Of a stretch of 64,000 nt of DNA, positions 15,001 through 24,000 are shown piece after piece (position 1 is the stretch's first letter; each line of letters begins with the position of its first letter). Below the pieces are notes generated by a model. The model saw only the letters and a program-made list of their open reading frames with translations. It made no database searches and was not told the DNA's origin. The stretch lies in contig JBAZGS010000005.1 in NCBI GenBank assembly GCA_041652755.1, positions 1 to 64,000 of the forward strand. The letters run 5' to 3'. The DNA is from JAQTTT01 sp041652755 (GTDB taxonomy: Archaea; Nanobdellota; Nanobdellia; Tiddalikarchaeales; Tiddalikarchaeaceae). The translations under genes were made by a program, and so were the position numbers.

Positions 15001-18000
15001 CCTATTCCATCTCCAATTATGCTTGCACCATGGCAATCAAGGGTTATGTTTGAGCCATAAAACCTTATGCTTTTACCTGTTAATGTATAAGTTCCTGGGC
15101 AAACATTATAGATTGCACCTCCTGAACCAAAGCTTAATCCTTCAGCTAAAGGAATCATGTATTCATTTGAGTCATCGCAGTCAATAATTCCTGGATATTC
15201 ACAGTAGCTTGTGTCACCATAAGCTCCGAATCCATCACTGTCATTATCATGACATATTACTTGAGTGTTAGTTAATGGCAAGTAATCATATTCTTCATCA
15301 TTTATTTGGTAATAATTAGGGTAGTTGCTTATTCCATTTCCAGATGAATCAATTCCTGAGAAATCGCTGTAATAGTTTCCTCCTTTGCTTGCTCCCCCAA
15401 TAATATTAGTTTCTGATAGTTCAGTAATATTGTAGTTGTTAAGATTAACAGAGAGGTTTATGTAATTTAGGAATGGCTGTGATTCACAATATTCGCACTC
15501 AACCACTCCTTCTATGTCAGGCTCACAAGTTATATTTATTGAATAATCAAAGCCTTCGCCGTTTGAAGTGTAAATTTCTTTGCAGAAATATTTGCAATCA
15601 TACCTTTCATCATAATTATTTACATCTTCGCAGCTCTCAAAATCATAATATTCATTGTCAAAGTAAAAAGTCATATTCCCTTCATACTCATCTTCTGCTA
15701 GGAAGAATCCAAAGCTATGATCCCCATCTATGTATCTTGACTTTATAACACCAGTTCTTGATAAGTACTTGTCACGAGTTTCAAGCAAGAATGTTGTTGA
15801 ATTCCAATTGCTACTATATTCTTGCCCATCATAGATGAACATGAAAAGTGATGCATTGTAGCCTGTCATGAATCCGGTGTTGTCATCTTCAACAGTTTCT
15901 GGGGTAGAGAAATAATTATTATACACTGTATTGTTGTAGCTATCAATGAATTCAAGGCTTGTTGAATTTATAACTCCATAATCTATAAAAGGAGGATAGT
16001 TTAATCCTTCAGTAATATTTGCTAATTCATTAAAGCATGACTCGTTCAGCAAGTAATCCTGGTTTTCTCCTTGCGCTATCCATAAATTGCAGGTGTAGTA
16101 GCATGGAATAGTTGTGCCATTTGGTGCTCCCATCATTTCAATAACTGGAGCCCACCAATCATCAACTTCTGAGCAATTATTAAATGCTTGATTCATTAAA
16201 ATTGTGGTATTGCCTAAATACCCTCCTGAGACTAAGGATATGTCTTGAAGTATTACTGCTAAATCATCTGTTCCATCAACAAATGTGCAGTCAGGGCTTG
16301 TTAATGCCAGTGAATCTTCTGTAATCCAACAGTTTGCTTCTCCTCCATATTCAGTGAAAATGTTTTCAGGTATCAGCATTGTCATTCCTTGGCTTCCGAA
16401 GCTCTCTCCATCATAAGTGAAGTATTGGTTGCTTGCAGTGTATGCTGACTTATTTGATGCAAAACTGTTGGAATAAATTGTTGAGTTCTCAGTGTCCTGC
16501 AGATAAATTCCTTTGCTGCAATCAGTGAAATTATTGTTTGACACGTTAATGTTGCGGCTTTCCCCTTCAATTGCGTAATCACAATCAATGAACTTGTTTG
16601 AATGAATAGTTATTTCTTGAGAGTAAGCATCTATTCCTATTTCGCATCCAATTAAGGTATTATTGTAAAAAGTGGTGTTGTAACCTGAAGAGAAAGCCCT
16701 TCTGAATCCTATAACTATGCTATTTTTAATGCATGATGAAGAGTCCCAAATACTAAGCAATTCATAACTTGATGAGCCGTAAATTGTTGAACCATTAAAA
16801 TCAACAGTTAAAAATGGCGCTGAAACTATAATGTAATTATCATTTTCATAGCTGGAATCATTGAAATAATAAGTGTCAGTGCATATAGTGTAAGTTTCTT
16901 CTGAATCTTCAAAATAGTATCCTGGGAACAAAGGAAGTACGTATTCATTTGAGTCATTGCAGTCTAAAACATCCGGGTATTCGCAGTTTGACAGGTTCCC
17001 GCTGCCTCCGAAACCGTCGCCATCAATGTCAATGCATGCACTGCTCGTGTTTGCTAAAGGCAAGTAATCAAGGACTGCTCCAGTGTCAGGTATTGAATAA
17101 TTCATAGGCTCATCCCCAATCATGTCACCTGTGGTGTCAATGCCGTAATAATTGCTGTAGTAATTGCCTCCAATGTAGGGTTTGCCAATTATGTTCGTGC
17201 CTAAAGTCTTAGTAGTGTTCCAATTGTTAAGTGTTACATTGTATTCAATTGAATCAAGTCTTGGAGGGTAAGCGTAGCCTTCAGTTACATTAAAGCTTCC
17301 TATGAAGCATGAATCATTAAATGAGTAATTAGTGTTAACACCATTATTGATGAATACACTATTACATAAGCTGTAGCATTCAAAGTTTTCCATGTTGTAA
17401 AATTCATTGTTAACATCAGAGCATGATTCAAAGCTGAAATAATCAGAATCATAGTATACTGTGAGATTGAAAACTGTGCCTTCTGAGGATAATGAGCATA
17501 AAAAGACTCCGAAATTCATTGAACCCTCCATGTCTTCAGAGTCTAATATGTAATTATCATTTGAAATTGTTGAGCTTGAGCCAAAGAAACCAGCATAAGA
17601 GTTGAATAAGTATAGGGTGAAATTATTGCTTGATGTTCCTGTGTAATTAATGCCTTCGTAGCTTATTGGGCTGAATGATGAGAAGTAATCCGAAAAAGCT
17701 CCATCATTGTTATCAAAAGCTGGGTTTATTACATTGATAAAATTATTGTACAAAGAATTATTGGATGATTTCTGCATCACGAAACCGTATGAAGGCAGTT
17801 CTCCATAACTAATGCTTGGTGGGTAAGTTAGTCCTTCAGTCACGTTCACTAATTCATTATAGCATGACTCATTGAGGGTATAGTTTTGTCCAAAACCATT
17901 AGCAGTGTAAAGCACGCATGCATAATAGCAGTCAGGGTAACTGCCTGGAGGCATGCCCATTCCTGTAAGCTCGTTATCCCACCAGTCATTTACAACACTG

Positions 18001-21000
18001 CAGTTATTTACTTCCATATCTGTTAAAAGTGTTGTATTTCCACCGAACCCTAATGATGATAAGTCATTTAGAACAACTGAAATATTTTTTGTTCCGTCAG
18101 CTCCGCAGTAGCTGATTATTCCTTCCTCATTTGAAATTTCGCATGGTTCGCTGTTTGTTTCAAAAATATTGCTGGGTATGTAAATTGTTATTTCATCATT
18201 GTCATCAAAGATTGTTCCATTATAAGTCAGGTATTGATTTGAAGCATAATAGCCTGTTAATGAGCTGTTAATCCAGTTTGATTCAAAGGTTGAATTGCTG
18301 GTTTTTTCAATATTTAAAGCATAAAAGTTATCAATCAAATAATTGCCGCTTATTGTTGAATATGACAGGGAATCAATATTTATTGCTTCAGCACAATTCT
18401 TTATTGTATTATCTGTTATGCTAACAAAGCTTGTATAACTTGAATCTATTCCTGTTGAATAATTGCTGATTATGCAATTTTTTAATTCTGAATTATAGCT
18501 CCTGAATTCAATGAATTCTCCTTCTCCCTCACCTATCATTTCTGAATTATTGCAATCCAAAATTATATTATAGTTATCCACTTTAATGACTTGGTCGTCA
18601 TCTTCATTTTGAGTTAAATAGTAAGTGTCAAGGCATATTGTATAATTTCCAGGAGTTGAAATGATTAAGCCACTAAATAAAGGGAAAACATATTCATCTG
18701 AGTCATTGCAGTCTAAAGCATCCGGGTATTCGCAGTTTGACAGGTTCCCGCTGCTTCCGAAACCGTCGCCATCAAGGTCATAGCATACGCTGCTCGTGTT
18801 TGCAAGGGGCAAGTAGTCAAAAGTGCTTATTCTTCCAGAAAAATCAGTTATGTTGAATGTTGAAGGATTATTCCCTATTGAATCCCCGGTTGTGTCAACG
18901 CCGTAATAGTTGCTGTAGTAATTGCCTCCAATGTAGGGTTTGCCAATTATGTTCGTGCCTAAAGTTTTGGTGGTGTTCCAATAATTTAGCTCAAAATTCA
19001 CTGCTTCATAATTAATATAAGGAGGATAAGTGTAGCCTTCAGTCACATTAAAGCTTCCTGTAAAGCATGATTCATTCAATAAATAATCTTCTCCTGCTCC
19101 TTGCGAAATGAACGCGTGATTGCATAGTTCAAAGCAGTCAAAGTCTTCCTCATTATTCAAGTCAGCTTCAGCATCGCTGCAATTATTCCAGTCATTATTG
19201 CTGCTGTCAAAGTAAATAGTTACAGCTCTTGGGATTCCATTTTTTGTATAATTAGCAACCATTACTCCAAAATCATTTATTCCAGTTATATAATTATCAT
19301 CCAAAGAATAATCATCATTTACTATTTCATTGTAATCATCCATTTCGCCATTGCTTGAATAATACAAAAATGTTGTAAAATTATAGTACTCGTCTCCAGT
19401 ATAATCAACTCCATCATAGCTTATTGGGCTGAATGAGGTTAAGTAATAATAGAATGTCCCGTTATTGTCATCCTTTGCATTAATTACTGTATCTAAATAG
19501 TTGTTGTAAATAGTATTGCCTTGTGAGTGAATGGATACTATTCCATAAGTATTAATGGGTCCGTAATTCACATAAGGAGGATAAGTTAGCCCTTCAGTCA
19601 CGTTCACTAATTCATTATAGCATGACTCATTGAGGGTATAGTTTTGTCCGAAACCATTGGCAGTGTAAAGCACGCATGCATAATAGCATTTAGGGTAATA
19701 TTCTGAAGGTATTAATCCTTGCAAGGTTTCATTCCACCAGTTATCAACTTCATCGCAATTATTAAAGTCAGTATTAAATATTAGTGTTGAATTCGAATTT
19801 TCATTATCTAATGAAGTTAAATCAATCAAAGTAAGAGACAAGTTTTGTGTTCCATTAATTCCTCCACTATTTACAATGTCTCCATCAATTACAGTATAAG
19901 CGGGCTCGCCAATTGTTTCGAAAAAATTTATTGGAATAAAATAAGTTGCCAGCCCATTAGGAGATTTTCCTGCAAATATGGAGCCATCATAAGTAATGTA
20001 TTGGTTTGAAGCATAATAGCCTGTAAGTGAGCTGGTTATAATATTATTATATATTAAGCTGTTAGATGCTTCGTCTAAAAATATTCCTTGGGTGCAATCA
20101 GTAAGGGTGTTGTTGTAAACATTTAATTCATTGTCATCTAGGACTATTCCTTGTGAGCAGTTAATAATTGAATTATTGTAAACATTTGAGCTTCCTGCAC
20201 TTACTTCAATGCCGATTTTGAAATTTTTCAAAACACAGTTTTTTACAGTAATGTTTGAATAGCTAAGGTCTATGAATTCCAAATAATTATCTCCTGTTAT
20301 TGTTGAGCCATTGCAGTCAAAAACAGCGTTTTCAGCATTAGTATTAATTGCAGTTTCATCATTTCCTAAATAAGCGAGTTCATAATTTCCTGGGCAAAGA
20401 GTGTAGTAAGCATTGTTTTCATCCAAATCTAATCCATAAGCAGCAGGCAAAATGTAAGGATTTGAGTCATTGCAATCTAAAACCTCAGGATACAAACAGA
20501 ATGACAGATTTCCAGTGCCTCCAAAACCATCTCCATCAAGGTCTATGCATTCTGAAAGGTTAAGCTCTCTTATTGTAATATTATTGCTGCATGATTTATC
20601 TCCTATTTCTGAACTGCTTAATGGGTAAGCGCAGACTTGCCAAGTATCGCCTACGTGGGTTTCATTGCTTATTATATTATTATCTTCTTCGAATAATGCA
20701 TTAACTTGCTCTGCTGAAAGTGAAGAGTTGTAGATTCTAATATAGTCAATTGTTCCGTTGAAGAAATTATCAAAAGGAGTGATAAAAGGGTCATAAGTTG
20801 CTCCAATAACCATTGGCATGTCATTGTAAAGGCTTCCCTGATTGTAAGTGATGTTATATTCAACTTCCAAGTTGCCGTCAATGTAGATTTTTCCGCCATT
20901 CTCGGAGTCCCTGTCAAAAGTCGCAACTATGTGGTGCCATTCACTGTCATTTATTGAAGTGTTTGCGCAAAAAGTGTCAGTCATCCAGTCTCCATTTTTG

Positions 21001-24000
21001 TTTATCCTTGCAGCTATTGTTGTATTGCTTCCGCAGTAGCTTCCTCCTTTGACAATGTAAAGCCAAAACGAGCCCATTCCGGGAGTATAATCGCTTTTGC
21101 CTATTATTACTTGGGTTGATTCTTCAGAATTTTCAGCTTTAATCATTGCTTCTATTGAGAAATCTTCAGCTCCAATATTGAAGTCTGATGAAATATTAAT
21201 ATAATCATTTTCTCCATCAAAAGAATAAGTGCTATTTTGATACAATGCTCCGCTAACACTACCATCATAGTTTTGCGAGAATTCAGGAGTGAAAGTTTCA
21301 TTGCTTTCTGAGTAGAATGGAAGGTTTATTATCTGCATTAATGAATCATTTTTGTACCATTCGTAAAGAAGCTCATCAGAATTAGAGTATGAAACATTAA
21401 CAATTAAATCTTCAGTTGTAAAATTAAGGTTGTCTTGAGTATAAATAGTTATTGAGTTAATTATTGGGCTTGTTTCTTCTTCAAGCAAAGCATAGATTGA
21501 GTGAGGGGTTAAATCATAAATTGCAATACTGTTTAGTTCAGGAAGGTATGTGAAATTCAAAGAATTCCATGAAGAATTTGAATACTCTAATACTCTTAAG
21601 TCAGATTCATCAATATCCCCTAATTCATCATCATTCCAGCTAAAATAAATTGAATCTAATGTTATAGAATCATTCATCACTGAAATGTTCACAAACTTGT
21701 TAAGTGAAGTATATCCTGAAGGAATACTTATGTTTTGGTTCCATTTTAGTCCATAAGATTGGTAATCTGAAAAATAATCATTTATTGAAATATTTGAAAA
21801 GCCGAACTCTTCATCAGAGTTTCCTATTATCACATTTTCAGCAATAAAATGCAGGTTTGAATCTTCAAGGCTTGAGTCAATAACTAAATCTTTGTTGGTG
21901 TTGCCAAAGAAATGGGAGCCATAAATTGAAGTGTTTGAGTTTAAAATATATGCTCCATAATAATTATTTGAGTAACCATAACTCCCATAAATTGAATTAT
22001 TGTAAGAGTTAAGCATGTAGATTCCGTAAAATCCTGAATCATAAGCTCTTGAATTAATTAGTATATTATCAAATGAAAGAAAGAAATAGATTCCATAAAT
22101 TGAGCTTGAGCTTGAGTTAAAGTCTTCAATCGTGTTTCCACCACTTGAGTCAATGAAAAGCCCTATTCCTGAATCATAAGCATAGTTGTGAGTGATTAAA
22201 TTATTGCTAGGTCCAAGAATGTAAAGCCCATTATTTGAAGATGAGAAATTATTGTATGAAATATTTGTGTATTCAGTGTTTGATACAAGCATGTTTGTTT
22301 GCGAGTTCATGAGATTGTTTGAGTAAAATGAGCTATTGCTGCTGCTTAAAATATAAACATTCATTGAATCTGAATCATTGATTGTGTTATTGTTCATGTT
22401 CACTTGAAAAGATGCGTTTACAAATACTCCTTGAGTCCAGCTAGAATTTATTAATGAATCATTTATTTCCACATAAGTTGAATTCTGGATTATTATTCCT
22501 GAATAAGAGTCATGAATGTTGTTTAGGATTAATGCTGAATTGTTTGATTCATAAAGATGTATTCCATCCTGATTCGAGCTCATTAAATTGTTGTAAATTA
22601 AAGTGTTTTCGCTTGATACTATGTCTACTCCATAACCAGTATTGTCAGTTATGTTATTTGAGCTTAAGTTTAAGTTATTCGAATAGAATGCAAGAAATCC
22701 TCTTCCTAAACCATTAGATACTAAGTTATTGTAAAACTTTGTGTCTTCGCAGTATTGCAGGTAAGCTGAATACTCTCCGTTGTCTATGAAATTATTGTTG
22801 TAGAAATTGTTTCCAAATCCTGTCTGCATAAGGATTCCGGAAATATTGCTTCCTTCAATAGTATTATTATATATATTACTGTCATTGAAGTTTGACAAAT
22901 CAAAACCGTAATAATAACCCGACACATTGCATCCTGTTACTGTCACATTGCTGGCATTCTGAATCTTTATTCCCCTGTCATAAAATTGCCCTTCTGAAAC
23001 AATGCTGTTTCCCTGGCAGTCAAGAACTACATCTGATGCATTTATGTAAATACATGAACCAATCCAATTAAAAGTCTCATTTCCTGAAAGTGAATCATTA
23101 AGAACATAATATCCTGAAGAATCTATATTGTAACAATTGTTAATATTTATTATAGAAGAGCATTCTCCTCCATCAGTTATTGACCAATTAAAAATCCCTA
23201 TTAAAATATCATTTCTTGCGCTTTCTCCTAAACAATATATTGAATTGCCTGCATTAAAAATTACTGATGATTGAAGTGAAGGCAAGCTTGCCCAGCCAAT
23301 TAATAAGCTATCATAATTTTCAATAGATAATTCTACTCCATTAAACATATTTTCCATGGTTGTAACACTTGAAACATTCCAAGAGCTCAGATTTTGATCA
23401 AATGGTGAAGCGCCAGTAAACATACCATTCATGTCAGTAATTTTCGAAGTATCCCAATCACCAATATCCTGATTAAAAGATGAAGCACCAGCAAACATTC
23501 CTATGGTAACTGTAACTTTTGAAGTATCCCAATTACCAATATCCTGATTAAAAACTGAAGCACCACTAAACATATAACTCATATATTGAACATTTGAAGT
23601 ATTCCAAGAACTCAAATCCTGATTGAAAGCTGCTGCACCACTAAACATACTGTTCATGTCAATAACTTTTGAAGTATCCCAATCACCAATATCCTGATTA
23701 AAAACTGAAGCACCATTAAACATTCCATTCATTCCAATAACTTTTGAAATATTCCAATTGCTTATGTTCTGATTAAAAGATGAAGCACTACCAAACATAG
23801 CATTCATATATTCAACATTTGAAGTATCCCAATCACCAATATCCTGATTAAAAGATGTTGCACCACTAAACATTGAATTAAAATTATAAACATTTGAAGT
23901 GTCCCAATTGCTTAAATCCTGATTAAAAGCTGCAGCTCCACTAAACATACCATACATATTTGTAACATTAGAAGTGTCCCAGTCATTCATGCTTGGCACA

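Larger units (their letters stand above)
12255..20540 (-). repeat. Six calcium-loop-like modules in the giant protein
   Basis: A D-(L/I/N)-D-G-D-G-F-G type motif recurs near 12,280, 13,990, 15,230, 17,015, 18,765 and 20,525. Each stands before a Y-(P/V)-x-x-x-D-C-N-D-S stretch and a beta-helix segment ending in G-G-N-Y-Y-S-(D/N)-Y. Five of the six motifs are spaced about 1.2-1.8 kb apart. The acidic loop resembles thrombospondin type 3 or dockerin calcium loops; calcium binding is inference. Confidence 0.75.
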